Part shown: positions 1 through 7,193 of the stretch, one piece after another
Layout of the letters: each line of letters begins with the position of its first letter
How positions within the stretch are numbered: the stretch's first letter is position 1
Assembly (NCBI RefSeq): GCF_000739555.1
Contig: NZ_BBJN01000008.1
Span: 42,869-106,868 of the forward strand
Origin: Halolamina rubra
Lineage (GTDB): Archaea; Halobacteriota; Halobacteria; Halobacteriales; Haloferacaceae
Length of the DNA: 64,000 bases
Reading direction: 5' to 3'
Made by a program: the position numbers and the translations under genes
Notes under the pieces: model-generated
What the model was told of the DNA's origin: nothing
What the model saw: only the letters and a program-made list of their open reading frames with translations
Databases searched by the model: none

Positions 1-1
1 C

Positions 2-313
2 GAGGCGACCGGCGCCGACGGCAAGCCTGCGGCGACCGATGACGAGCCCGATCTGCGCGGGTTTGTGAGCTTCGACGCCCGCGAGGACGCCGTGTTCGTC
101 ACCCAATTCGGCGGCGACAGCGACGCCTGCGAGCGCCTGCTCGCGGAGCCGATCGCGTTCGCTCGCGGGGCGGGGCTGCCGGTCGAGGTAGTGCTCCGCG
201 AGGGCGACGACGCGATGCGGCTGGCCGTCGAGGCTGTGGGGTTCGACGCCGCGGGGTCCGGGCCGCGGTTCCGCGGCGACCCCACCCGACGCTACCGCTA
301 CGACCCGACGTAG
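2..313 (+). CDS. C-terminal part of an unidentified haloarchaeal protein (truncated by window edge)
   Basis: The reading frame is open from base 2 and stops with TAG at 311-313, so the gene begins before the window. A GTG at 65 could start an 82-residue product, but the open upstream codons make a longer protein more likely. The visible 103 residues end in ...GFDAAGSGPRFRGDPTRRYR, a pattern that resembles the tail of some haloarchaeal GNAT-like acetyltransferases (last strand after an 'AVEAVGF' helix). That is a guess from pattern only, since no acetyl-CoA binding motif is visible. A 56-base gap separates it from the transporter downstream on the same strand. Confidence 0.6.
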   Translation, partial: EATGADGKPAATDDEPDLRGFVSFDAREDAVFVTQFGGDSDACERLLAEPIAFARGAGLPVEVVLREGDDAMRLAVEAVGFDAAGSGPRFRGDPTRRYRYDPT

Positions 314-369
314 CGGGGTAGGGGGGAGAACGGCCGGAACGACGGCGTTCAAGTACGTCGGCGTCGGGA

Positions 370-1557
370 GTGAGACCAGTGAGTCACTCGACCGACGAGG
401 AGCGCCTGTTCCGTGGCTACTCGGGGCGGCTGCTGCTCGTCATCTCGTTAGGGTGGGCGCTGCTGCAGGCCGGCCGACTGAGCATCTCCCCGCTGCTGAC
501 CGCGATCGCGGGCGACCTGCAGATCTCCAGCGGCGCCGCCGGCTTCGCGATCACGGTCGTCTGGGGGACGTACGCGATCCTCCAGTACCCCAGCGGCCGG
601 CTCTCGGACCGGCTCTCCCGGACGACGCTGCTCGTCGCCGGCCTATCGCTGGCGGCGGTCGGCTTCCTCACCCTCTCGGCGGCGCCGACGTATCTCGCCT
701 TCCTGTTCGGCGCGGTCGTCATCGGCGTCGGCGTCGGGCTCTATCCCACGCCGGCCCGGGGGATGGTGTCGGACCTCTTCGTGACCAAGCGCGGCCGCGC
801 GTTCGGCCTCCACACGGGTTCGGGCGACGTTGGCGGGATCCTGGCCGCCGGGATCGGGACGGTCGTGCTCGCGGTGGCGACGTGGCGGGCGGCGTTCGCC
901 CCGATCGCGATCGCGCTGCTGCTGATCGCGCTCCTGCTCCACGTCTGGAGTAACGAGGGGTACGAGCTCGCGAAGGTCGACCTCGCGGTCGGCGACACGT
1001 TCCGACGGATCCTCGGCGTCCCGCGGCTGCGCTGGCTGCTGTTCGCCTACGCGCTGTACGCGTTCACCTGGCAGTCGGCGACGGGCTTCCTCCCGACGTA
1101 TCTCCGGGCGAAGGAGCTCTCGCCGGTCGTCGCGAACGCCTCCTTCGCACTGCTGTTCGTCGTCGGCGCCGTCGCGAAGCCGGTCGCCGGGGGGCTCGGC
1201 GACCGCGTCCCGCGGGGGCTGCTCGCCCCGGGCGTGTTGGTCGTCGCAGCGGTCGCACTGGTCGGCCTCGTGCTGGCGTCGACGCCCGCGGCGACGCTGC
1301 TCGCGGTCGGCGTGTTCGCCGCGGGGCTGCTGGCGTACCCGCCGGTGATGCAGGCGTACCTGATGGACTCGTTCCCGGGCGACAGCATGGGCGGCGACCT
1401 GGGCGCGATGCGCAGCGTCTACATCGGAATCGGCTCGCTGGGCGCGACCTACGTCGGCGTCGTCGCGCAGTACGTCGACTACGACACCGCGTTCACGGGG
1501 CTGGTGGGCTGCCTGCTTCTCAGTAGCGCGGTGATCGTGCTGCGCGGGCGGGAGTAA
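370..1557 (+). CDS. Major facilitator superfamily transporter
   Basis: A 395-residue protein with about 12 hydrophobic segments, the usual MFS length. The loop after the second segment reads GRLSDRLSRTTLL, the MFS signature G-x-L-x-D-R-x-G/S-R-[KR]. A related GGLGDRVPRGL loop in the second half (about residue 275) fits the two-fold MFS repeat. It is an integral membrane secondary transporter; the substrate cannot be told from sequence. Two in-frame GTG starts exist (370 and 379), and the one at 379 (reading SHSTDEE) is equally plausible. It stands alone between a partial gene and the convergent citrate synthase gene, whose stop is 41 bases away. Confidence 0.9.
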   Translation: MRPVSHSTDEERLFRGYSGRLLLVISLGWALLQAGRLSISPLLTAIAGDLQISSGAAGFAITVVWGTYAILQYPSGRLSDRLSRTTLLVAGLSLAAVGFLTLSAAPTYLAFLFGAVVIGVGVGLYPTPARGMVSDLFVTKRGRAFGLHTGSGDVGGILAAGIGTVVLAVATWRAAFAPIAIALLLIALLLHVWSNEGYELAKVDLAVGDTFRRILGVPRLRWLLFAYALYAFTWQSATGFLPTYLRAKELSPVVANASFALLFVVGAVAKPVAGGLGDRVPRGLLAPGVLVVAAVALVGLVLASTPAATLLAVGVFAAGLLAYPPVMQAYLMDSFPGDSMGGDLGAMRSVYIGIGSLGATYVGVVAQYVDYDTAFTGLVGCLLLSSAVIVLRGRE

Positions 1558-1598
1558 CGGGGAGAAGTCGCGGTCGTAAGGTCGTTACAGCGTCTGCG

Positions 1599-2750
1599 TC
1601 AGCGGTCGTCGACCGGCGTCCACTCCGCCTCCTTCGCGCCGGTGTACTTCGCCCGCGGTCGGAAGATGCGGTTGTCCTCGAGCTGCTCGATCACGTGGGC
1701 GACCCAGCCGCCGACGCGGCTCATCGCGAAGATGGGCGTGAACATGTCGACGGGGATGCCGAGCTGGTAGTACACGGTCCCGGAGTAGAAGTCGACGTTG
1801 GGCGCGAGCCCCTTCTCCGCGAAGCCGGCCTCCTCGACGAGGTACTGCTCGATGTCGTTGGCGTGGTCGTACCACTTGCGCTCGCCGGAGGCGTCGCCGA
1901 GCTCCCGGGACTTCTCCTCGAGGATCACCGCCCGCGGGTCCTTCACGTTGTAGACGCGGTGGCCGAAGCCGGGGATCTTCCGGCCGGCGTCGATGGCGTC
2001 TTTGACCCACTGAACCGGGTCCTTCGAGGAGTCCTCGACCTCCAGCAGCGTCTCCATCACGTCCTGGTTCGCGCCGCCGTGGAGCGGACCCGAGAGCGCG
2101 CCGACGCCGCCGGTGACCGCGGCGTACGTGTCCGCGAGCGTGGAGGCGATCACCATGGACGCGAACGTCGAGGCGTTGAGCCCGTGGTCGGCGTGGAGGA
2201 TCAGCGCCATGTCCAGCGTCTCCTCGGCGACGGCGTCGGGCTCCTCGCCGGTGAGCATGTAGAGGAAGTTCCCGGCGTGGCTCAGCTCCTCCTTCGGCGC
2301 CAGGGGCTCCTCGCCGTCGCGCAGGCGCTGGTAGGCGGCGAGGATCGTCGGGATCTTCGCGGTGATGCGCCGGCCCTGTCGGAGGGTCGCGGCCTGGTCG
2401 TCGGGGTCGGCGTCGGGCTCGGGGTCGCTGGCCGACAGCATCGACGTCGCGGTCCGGAGCGCGGCCATCGGCTCCTCGTCGGCGGCGGCGAGATCCGCGA
2501 GCGTCGCCAGCACCTCGTCGTCGACGGCGCGCTCTTCGGCCATCGTCGTCGTGAACGAGTCGAGCTCGGACTCTGTCGGGAGCGAGCCGTGCCAGAGCAG
2601 GTAGAGCACCTCCTCGTAGGTCGCCTCTGCCGCCAGCGTCTCGATGTCGTGGCCGCGATAGATCAGCCGCCCCTCGTCCCCGTTGATGTAGCTGAGCTGT
2701 GACTCGGCGACGACGACACCTTCCAGGCCTTTCTGAACCTCTCCTGACAT
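1599..2750 (-). CDS. gltA: Citrate synthase
   Basis: A 383-residue citrate synthase of the short archaeal/bacterial type I form. It condenses oxaloacetate and acetyl-CoA to citrate at the entry of the cytoplasmic TCA cycle. The three catalytic residues of the family are present: His224 in GPLHGGANQ, His264 in GFGHRVY and Asp320 in NVDFYSG. The N-terminus (YINGDEGRLIYRGHDI, residues 21-36) is the family's conserved opening. The ATG at 2748-2750 is the natural start. It is a monocistronic minus-strand gene followed on the other side by 261 bases without a gene. Gene symbol by family (also called citZ). Confidence 0.97.
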   Translation of the reverse strand: MSGEVQKGLEGVVVAESQLSYINGDEGRLIYRGHDIETLAAEATYEEVLYLLWHGSLPTESELDSFTTTMAEERAVDDEVLATLADLAAADEEPMAALRTATSMLSASDPEPDADPDDQAATLRQGRRITAKIPTILAAYQRLRDGEEPLAPKEELSHAGNFLYMLTGEEPDAVAEETLDMALILHADHGLNASTFASMVIASTLADTYAAVTGGVGALSGPLHGGANQDVMETLLEVEDSSKDPVQWVKDAIDAGRKIPGFGHRVYNVKDPRAVILEEKSRELGDASGERKWYDHANDIEQYLVEEAGFAEKGLAPNVDFYSGTVYYQLGIPVDMFTPIFAMSRVGGWVAHVIEQLEDNRIFRPRAKYTGAKEAEWTPVDDR

Positions 2751-3011
2751 AGGCTAAGGGTTGGACGGGTCGACGAAAAAGCGTTGCCGTTCCGGGCGAT
2801 GAGGTTGGGGATCTCCCGTCGGACGCCCCCGTCGGCCGATAACTCTCGCCTCACGACCGGCTGCGTCGTGACGTTTCGGCGTCCGGCGTGGCGTCCGACC
2901 CACCCAGCAGCGGGGGCTGCAGTCCGGGACGGAAGCCACTACGGAGCTCCTCGTCGACCGCCTCGCTGTCTGTCGTCGACACCGCAGTCGACCGCCGCGA
3001 GAGCCGGGTCG

Positions 3012-3302
3012 CTACGCCTCCTCGTGGACGAGTCGCACCAGCGAGACCAGCGTCAGCAGCGTCGTCACTAGCAGCGCCGCGGCGCTGGCGAGCACGACGG
3101 AGAGCAGCAGAAACCAGCCCGTCTCCCCGAGGATCGGGAACTCGCGCGTACCCGCGAACGGGCCCGCAGCGCGGCCGAGGCGGAACACGTACGCCAGCAC
3201 GGCCAGCGCCACGCCCGTCGCGGCGCCGACGGCGGCGTTGCGCCGCACCGACAGCGCCTCCAAAAGCGGCGCGACCGACGGCTCGGACGGTTCCTCGCTC
3301 AT
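3012..3302 (-). CDS. Small haloarchaeal membrane protein, function unknown
   Basis: I start this at the ATG at 3302, giving 96 residues opening MSEEPSEPSVAP; the frame is open further upstream but that stretch overlaps the next gene. There are two hydrophobic segments: one around residues 23-42 after RRNAAVG, and a longer one around 62-90 (FLLLSVVLASAAALLVTTLL). They are joined by a loop with FAGTREFPILGETG. No catalytic motif is visible. It lies 56 bases downstream of the UPF0215 gene on the same strand and may be cotranscribed with it. Function not recognised. Confidence 0.75.
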   Translation of the reverse strand: MSEEPSEPSVAPLLEALSVRRNAAVGAATGVALAVLAYVFRLGRAAGPFAGTREFPILGETGWFLLLSVVLASAAALLVTTLLTLVSLVRLVHEEA

Positions 3303-3358
3303 TAGCGGCGGTTGGTCGCGCCGGGGTTTATCGGCGTCGCTCCGGCTCGCCGACGCTG

Positions 3359-3961
3359 TCACTCGGTCAGGCGCGCACCGAGTTCACGACCGGCCCGCGC
3401 AGCGATCCGGGCCACCCGGAGCGGTTTGGGTCGGCCGCCTTCGGGCGTGAACCCGCGGACGAGCTGGGCCGCCTCGCAGTTCGGCGCCAGTGGCGGGGCG
3501 GCACCGGAATCCGCGGGATCCGTGTCGGCAGCGTCGGCGACGGGTGCGTCGACGCCGAGGGCGCGCAAGAACAGCCGTTCGTCGTTGACCGAGAGCGACC
3601 GCCGCGGTGGCAGCGACTCGTAGGTGTCGAGGCGCCACGCCCGGTCGGCGCCGTCGAACTGCGCCCGGATCGCGGGGGCGAGCCCGGGGCTGGCTTCGAA
3701 GGAGACGGCGAGCGTAGGGAGCCCCGTCTCCTCGTGGATTCGGGGCAGGTCGAGAACGTTGAACCACGCGGGGGCGACCCCCGCGAGCAGGAGGGCGGAG
3801 ACGTCTGGTCTGTCGATACGTTCGACGAGTGCGACGACCGCGTCGGTCGCGTCGTCGCCGCCGACGGTACAGCGCTCGTAGGCGAGCCCGTCGACGACCC
3901 GGTCGGCGCGCACGACGGCGCCGGCACAGGTGGCGACGGACTCGGCGTCGGAGAACGCCAC
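3359..3961 (-). CDS. UPF0215/DUF99 family protein (endonuclease V-like fold)
   Basis: At 200 residues from a GTG at 3961 the protein matches the archaeal UPF0215 (DUF99) family. The match is the VVRADRVVDG, TVGGDDATDAVVALV and FNVLDLPRIHEETGLP blocks in order; the family is distantly related to endonuclease V and has no firm function. Family members normally begin K-x-G-x-RALG-x-A. Exactly that, KAGQRALGVA, is encoded in frame just upstream of the GTG, back to about 3985, but without an ATG, GTG or TTG. The first possible odd start is ATT at 3986-3988, overlapping the TAA of the preceding gene. The true start is therefore uncertain. The C-terminal third is an alanine/proline-rich insert plus a basic tail. 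Confidence 0.85.
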   Translation of the reverse strand: MAFSDAESVATCAGAVVRADRVVDGLAYERCTVGGDDATDAVVALVERIDRPDVSALLLAGVAPAWFNVLDLPRIHEETGLPTLAVSFEASPGLAPAIRAQFDGADRAWRLDTYESLPPRRSLSVNDERLFLRALGVDAPVADAADTDPADSGAAPPLAPNCEAAQLVRGFTPEGGRPKPLRVARIAARAGRELGARLTE

Positions 3962-3983
3962 CCCGAGCGCGCGCTGGCCCGCC

Positions 3984-4157
3984 TTAATCGTCCTTGATCT
4001 CCTCCAAGCGATCCAGGAGCTCGTCGTTGGAGGCTCCGTTGTCGAACTCGACGGAGCCCTCGTGGGCCCCGCCGTCGGCGTCGACCGCGTCGTCGCCGTC
4101 GTTCATGTCGAGCTGCTGATTCTCCTGCTCGGATTCATCGTAGCTCCCGAAGCCCAT
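3984..4157 (-). CDS. Small acidic haloarchaeal protein (DUF5786-like)
   Basis: A 57-residue protein read from the ATG at 4155-4157 to TAA at 3984-3986. It opens MGFGSYDESEQENQQLDMN and ends in LLDRLEEIKDD. This MGFGSYDESEQ opening is a widespread haloarchaeal small-protein signature that I associate with DUF5786; the function is unknown. It is very acidic, with no cysteines or membrane segment. The stop codon overlaps the beginning of the UPF0215 reading frame, so the two are probably translated from one transcript. A TATA-like GTTTAAC lies 26-35 bases upstream of the start, as expected for a leaderless or short-leader mRNA. Confidence 0.85.
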   Translation of the reverse strand: MGFGSYDESEQENQQLDMNDGDDAVDADGGAHEGSVEFDNGASNDELLDRLEEIKDD

Positions 4158-4542
4158 TACACGTCAATCTTGTGGCTCCCACGGGTTAAACGCTTGGGCG
4201 GTAGGTGTTGGTACCATACCGCACGGGTGTCGCGGATCGCCGGTTTCCGCATCCCTCGCCGGCGTCTGTCGATTGCCGCCGCCTACTGGCGGGATCTCGG
4301 GCGGCCGATCGCCCCCGTTCGCAGACACAGCCATAGGGCGATGGTAACCCCGCGGCGCTCCTGTAGGTGCCGGCTGATCGGTACTGGTGGCGACCGTCGA
4401 CGCTGCCGGTTGCTCGGTATCGGCGTCCGCTGCCGCCGATGCCGGTTGATCGGTTCCGGCATCCGCCGTCGCCGACGCCGGCTGTCCGTTGCCGGCGTCC
4501 GCTGCCGCCGCCGTTTTACCCATCTCCCGCGAACGCACACCC
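4158..4542. repeat. 385-base intergenic stretch with about three degenerate 36-base tandem units
   Basis: From about 4380 to 4511 units of the type GACGCCGGCTGTCCGTTGCC-GGCGTCCGCTGCCGCC recur, three fairly clear copies and one partial. The variation between copies is mostly in the middle. On the minus strand an open frame (start ATG 4523, stop 4164, 119 residues) reads the units as a 12-residue repeat of the form A-D-A-G-x-x-Q-P-A-S-A-x. It could be a small repeat protein, but its tail runs straight through the promoter of the small acidic gene and it has no recognisable fold. I treat it as a minisatellite-like spacer with a doubtful ORF. Confidence 0.45.
4183..4192 (-). promoter_or_regulatory. 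TATA-like box of the small acidic protein operon
   Basis: Read on the minus strand this is CGTTTAACCC, 26-35 bases ahead of the ATG at 4157. The same GTTTAAC/GTTAAAC core sits at a similar distance ahead of the eL40, uL11 and HVO_2753-like genes in this window, which supports it as the haloarchaeal core promoter element. Confidence 0.5.
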
Positions 4543-5166
4543 ATGAGCCCCGTCAACGTCACCGCCGACGCCGAGCGGTTCACCTGCAACGCCTACCTCG
4601 TCGACGGCGAGGTCACGACGCTTGTCGACGCCGGCGCGATGCCGGGCGTCGTCGACGAGATCCGAGAGCACGTCGACGAGGTCGACCGCGTCGTCCTCAC
4701 CCACCAGCACGGCGACCACGTCGAGCAGCTCGACGCGGTGCTCGACGCGTTCGACGCCGAGCTGTTCGCCTACGACGACCACCCGCGGCGGACCCGCGCG
4801 ATCGACGACGGCGACGCGGTCCAGATCGGCGACGAGACCACCGAAGTCGTGTACACGCCGGGCCACGCCTCGGACCACGTCGCGTTCGTCGGCGAGACGG
4901 CGCTGTTCAGCGGCGACGTGGTGGTGTACAACGACGGGGCGTTCGACGACGGCAGCTTCGGCCGGACCGACCACGCCACCGGCGACCGCGAGCGCCTGAT
5001 CGAGAGCCTGCGGGCGATCCTCGACCGCCTACCGGAGTCGGTGACGGGGCTGTACGCCGGCCACGGCGACCCGTTCGAGGCGTCAGCGACGGAGTCAGTC
5101 CGGGACGTGATCGAGCGCGCGCTCGAACGGGCCGAGCGCCGGGAGCCGAAGTACCCCGAGGAGTAG
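4543..5166 (+). CDS. Metallo-beta-lactamase fold hydrolase
   Basis: A 207-residue MBL-fold protein starting at ATG 4543. The metal-binding motif THQHGDH sits near residues 52-58, followed by TPGHASDHV (third histidine), FSGDVV (bridging Asp) and GLYAGHGDP (last histidine). All ligands of a di-zinc glyoxalase-II-like site are therefore present. The short length and lack of extra domains fit generic MBL hydrolases acting on thioesters or phosphodiesters in the cytoplasm; the substrate is not deducible. It is followed, in convergent orientation, by the eL40 gene 50 bases on. Confidence 0.92.
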   Translation: MSPVNVTADAERFTCNAYLVDGEVTTLVDAGAMPGVVDEIREHVDEVDRVVLTHQHGDHVEQLDAVLDAFDAELFAYDDHPRRTRAIDDGDAVQIGDETTEVVYTPGHASDHVAFVGETALFSGDVVVYNDGAFDDGSFGRTDHATGDRERLIESLRAILDRLPESVTGLYAGHGDPFEASATESVRDVIERALERAERREPKYPEE

Positions 5167-5216
5167 GCCGGCGGCGCCGCTTTCGGAGTGGAGTGTGCGA
5201 AAAGGGCGAGCCGAGA

Positions 5217-5366
5217 TCAGGCCGAGCGCGGTTCCTTCGCCTTCGGGCGGAGCTTCCCGTAGCCGCACTTCCGGCAGTGCTTGGCGCGCTGGGGGTTCCG
5301 AGCGTTACAGCGCATGCAGATCTGTTTGTTCAGGATGCGCTCCTCCGCTTCTTCGAACTTAGCCAT
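5217..5366 (-). CDS. rpl40e: 50S ribosomal protein L40e (eL40)
   Basis: A 49-residue zinc-binding ribosomal protein. Cys17, Cys20, Cys31 and Cys34 (ICMRCNARN ... [11 protein letters not shown]) form the zinc site, followed by the basic [10 protein letters not shown] tail typical of archaeal eL40, which lacks the eukaryotic ubiquitin fusion. The start ATG at 5364-5366 is preceded directly by GGGAGGT, a strong Shine-Dalgarno-like stretch, and by a TATA-like GGGTTAAA about 27 bases upstream. Confidence 0.97.
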   Translation of the reverse strand: MAKFEEAEERILNKQICMRCNARNPQRAKHCRKCGYGKLRPKAKEPRSA

Positions 5367-5389
5367 ACCTCCCGGTTCTCTCGGCGGGC

Positions 5390-5397
5390 GTTTAACC
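5390..5397 (-). promoter_or_regulatory. TATA-like box of the eL40 gene
   Basis: Minus-strand GGGTTAAAC about 24-33 bases upstream of the eL40 ATG. It matches the motif ahead of the other translation genes in the window. Confidence 0.5.
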
Positions 5398-5466
5398 CTT
5401 ACTTTCGGGCCGAACGACGGCGCCGCCGCTCACTGGCGGGGAAAACGGAGAGAAATCGCGGGTGGG

Positions 5467-5748
5467 TCAGGCGGCCTGCTGGCCCTGCTGGGCCCGGTTG
5501 ATCGCCTCCTCGAGGTCGTCGCGCTGGGTGACGCCGACGAAGCGCTCGACGACGCCGTCGTCGTTCTCGATCACCAGCGTCGGGAGCGAGCGGACGGAGT
5601 ACTCGTTGGCCGTCTCCTGGTCGGAGTCGACGTCGATCTTCTCGAACTCGACGTCGGCGAACTCCTCCTCGAGCTCCTCGAGGATCGGATCCTGGGTCTT
5701 ACACGGGCCACACCAGTCGGCGTAGAAATCCTTCAGTCGGACAGTCAT
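5467..5748 (-). CDS. trxA: Thioredoxin
   Basis: A 93-residue single-domain thioredoxin. It has the redox motif WCGPC at residues 12-16 and the cis-proline loop RSLPTLV around residue 60; the strand FEKIDVDSDQETANEY is typical. The chosen start (ATG at 5748, MTVRLKDFYADW) gives a minimal thioredoxin with a short first strand. Longer upstream frames run into low-complexity sequence. It is a cytoplasmic protein-disulfide reductase. A 288-base spacer follows upstream and the gene is monocistronic. Confidence 0.95.
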   Translation of the reverse strand: MTVRLKDFYADWCGPCKTQDPILEELEEEFADVEFEKIDVDSDQETANEYSVRSLPTLVIENDDGVVERFVGVTQRDDLEEAINRAQQGQQAA

Positions 5749-6036
5749 AGCGTGCCCCGGAGTTGGCCGTGACAGCGCATAAGGGTTTCCCACCCGGTAC
5801 TGGGGCATCGTTCGCGACCCCCTCGTTTCCGGTTTCGGCCGTTGCTCACGGCTCCGCCGTCGGCGTTTGCCGTTCGGTCGTTTCACTCCCTCACGTTTCC
5901 CGATCTCGCTGCTGCTCGCGGGTCGCGTTCGCTCCCCGCTCGCCTTCGAGGTGGTTTCCCGTCGCTCCCTGCGGTCGCGACGTTTTCCCACCTCGCTTCC
6001 GGAAGGTTTAGGCGCTTCACGTCACGAGGTGGGTGT
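5749..6036. other. 288-base spacer between divergent thioredoxin and secG genes
   Basis: No convincing gene. The middle is rich in alternating TCGCTG/CTCGCG and GTTTCCC words, which open frames read only as low-complexity Ser/Arg/Pro sequence. The right end carries the secG promoter and a GAGGTG ribosome-binding-like stretch just before the secG ATG. Confidence 0.5.
6005..6012 (+). promoter_or_regulatory. TATA-like box of secG
   Basis: GGTTTAGG lies 25-32 bases before the secG ATG at 6037, in a locally less GC-rich stretch, with GAGGTGGG between it and the start. Confidence 0.35.
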
Positions 6037-6192
6037 ATGAGCGGAAGCGACAGCGGCGGACTGATGTCCAGCGCGGGGCTGGTCCGCTACTTCGACGCCG
6101 AGGACCGCAACGCCATCCGAATGGACCCGCGCACCGTCGTCGCCGCGGGAATGCTGTTCGGCGTCGTCGTCCTCGTCCTGCGCGCGCTGTAG
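6037..6192 (+). CDS. secG: Preprotein translocase subunit SecG / Sec61-beta
   Basis: A 51-residue protein beginning [20 protein letters not shown] and ending in one hydrophobic segment, [19 protein letters not shown]. This is the standard archaeal Sec61-beta layout: a short cytoplasmic N-terminus with the conserved SAGLVRYF-D stretch and a C-terminal tail anchor. It is the non-essential third subunit of the SecYE translocon. Start ATG at 6037; longer upstream frames are non-conserved. It is followed 48 bases later by pdxT on the same strand. Confidence 0.95.
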   Translation: MSGSDSGGLMSSAGLVRYFDAEDRNAIRMDPRTVVAAGMLFGVVVLVLRAL

Positions 6193-6240
6193 CCCGGGTC
6201 GAACGCACCCTTTTTGCGCGCCGCCCACCCACCTCCACCC

Positions 6241-6867
6241 ATGCAAGCAGGCGTCATCGCGGTCCAGGGCGACGTGAGCGAACACGCCGCCGCCATCCAG
6301 CGCGCCGCCGAGGCCCACGGCGAGACGGCCGAGGTGGTCGAGATCCGGCAGGCCGGCACCGTCCCGGACTGTGACGTGCTCCTCATGCCCGGCGGCGAGT
6401 CGACGGCTATCTCCCGGCTACTCGCCCGCGAGGGGATCGACGAGGAGATCCGCGACCACGTCGCCGCGGGCAAGCCCGTGCTCGCGACGTGTGCGGGCCT
6501 CATCGTCGCCTCGACCGACGCGAAGGACGAGCGCGTCGACACGCTCGACCTGATCGACGTGACCGTCGACCGCAACGCGTTCGGCCGACAGAAAGACTCC
6601 TTCGAGGCGCCGCTGGACGTCGAGGGGCTCGACTCGCCGTTCCCGGCGGTGTTCATCCGCGCCCCCCTCATCGACGAGGTCGGCGACGGCTCGGGCGCGC
6701 CGATCAACGACGGCGACGCGGTCGAGGTGCTCGCGCGCTGGGACGGCGACCCCGTCGCGGTCCGACAGGGCCCCGTCGTCGGCACCTCGTTCCACCCCGA
6801 ACTCACGTCTGACTCGCGGATCCACGATCTCGCGTTCTTCGAGACCGTCGAGGTGAGCGGCCAGTGA
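6241..6867 (+). CDS. pdxT: Pyridoxal 5'-phosphate synthase glutaminase subunit PdxT
   Basis: A 208-residue class I glutamine amidotransferase of the SNO/PdxT type, supplying ammonia to PdxS for PLP synthesis. Catalytic Cys84 lies in ATCAGL, the partner His185 and Glu187 lie in FHPEL, and the PdxT-specific GGES loop is at 51-54. ATG 6241 is chosen because the family starts at the first strand (AGVIAVQGD). The pdxS partner is not in this window. The gene overlaps hisE by four bases (ATGA-type GTGA overlap), so the two are translationally coupled. Confidence 0.96.
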   Translation: MQAGVIAVQGDVSEHAAAIQRAAEAHGETAEVVEIRQAGTVPDCDVLLMPGGESTAISRLLAREGIDEEIRDHVAAGKPVLATCAGLIVASTDAKDERVDTLDLIDVTVDRNAFGRQKDSFEAPLDVEGLDSPFPAVFIRAPLIDEVGDGSGAPINDGDAVEVLARWDGDPVAVRQGPVVGTSFHPELTSDSRIHDLAFFETVEVSGQ

Positions 6868-7193
6868 GCGATCCCAAGTCCGAGGGCGCCGACCCCGAGG
6901 CGGAACTCGATGCCGACACCATCGACGCCCTGTTCGAGACGATCGAGCAGCGCAAGCGCGACCTGCCGGAGGACAGCTACACCGCCTCGCTGTTCACCCA
7001 CGAGAAGGGGGAGAACGCGGTGCTCGAGAAGCTGGGCGAGGAGTCGACGGAGCTGATCCTCGCCGCGAAGGACGACGACCGCGAGGAGCTGGCCGCCGAG
7101 AGCGCGGACTTCCTCTACCACCTGCTGGTGCTGCTCTCGATGAAGGAGATGGGCCCCGACGACCTGCGCGAAGAGCTCGAAGCGCGGTTCTAG
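6864..7193 (+). CDS. hisE: Phosphoribosyl-ATP diphosphatase HisE
   Basis: A 109-residue all-alpha MazG-like pyrophosphohydrolase for the second step of histidine synthesis. Motifs: YTASLFTHEKGENAVLEKLGEESTE at residues ~33-57 with the Mg-binding EExxE helix, and ESADFLYHLLVLL further on. The GTG start lies inside the end of pdxT (4-base overlap). The stop overlaps the convergent esterase-like gene by four bases. The ~20-residue acidic N-terminal extension is typical for halophiles. Confidence 0.95.
   Translation: MSDPKSEGADPEAELDADTIDALFETIEQRKRDLPEDSYTASLFTHEKGENAVLEKLGEESTELILAAKDDDREELAAESADFLYHLLVLLSMKEMGPDDLREELEARF

Noticed and set aside
1695..2702. Long antisense open frame of 335 codons over citrate synthase (also similar ones over the D-amino-acid enzyme, the sugar dehydrogenase and the helicase)
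   Set aside because: In very G+C-rich DNA the antisense frame of real genes stays open. These frames read as low-complexity Arg/Val/Gly sequence without recognisable domains.
4378..4523. Possible CRISPR-like repeats
   Set aside because: Units are adjacent, degenerate and lack unique spacers between identical repeats.
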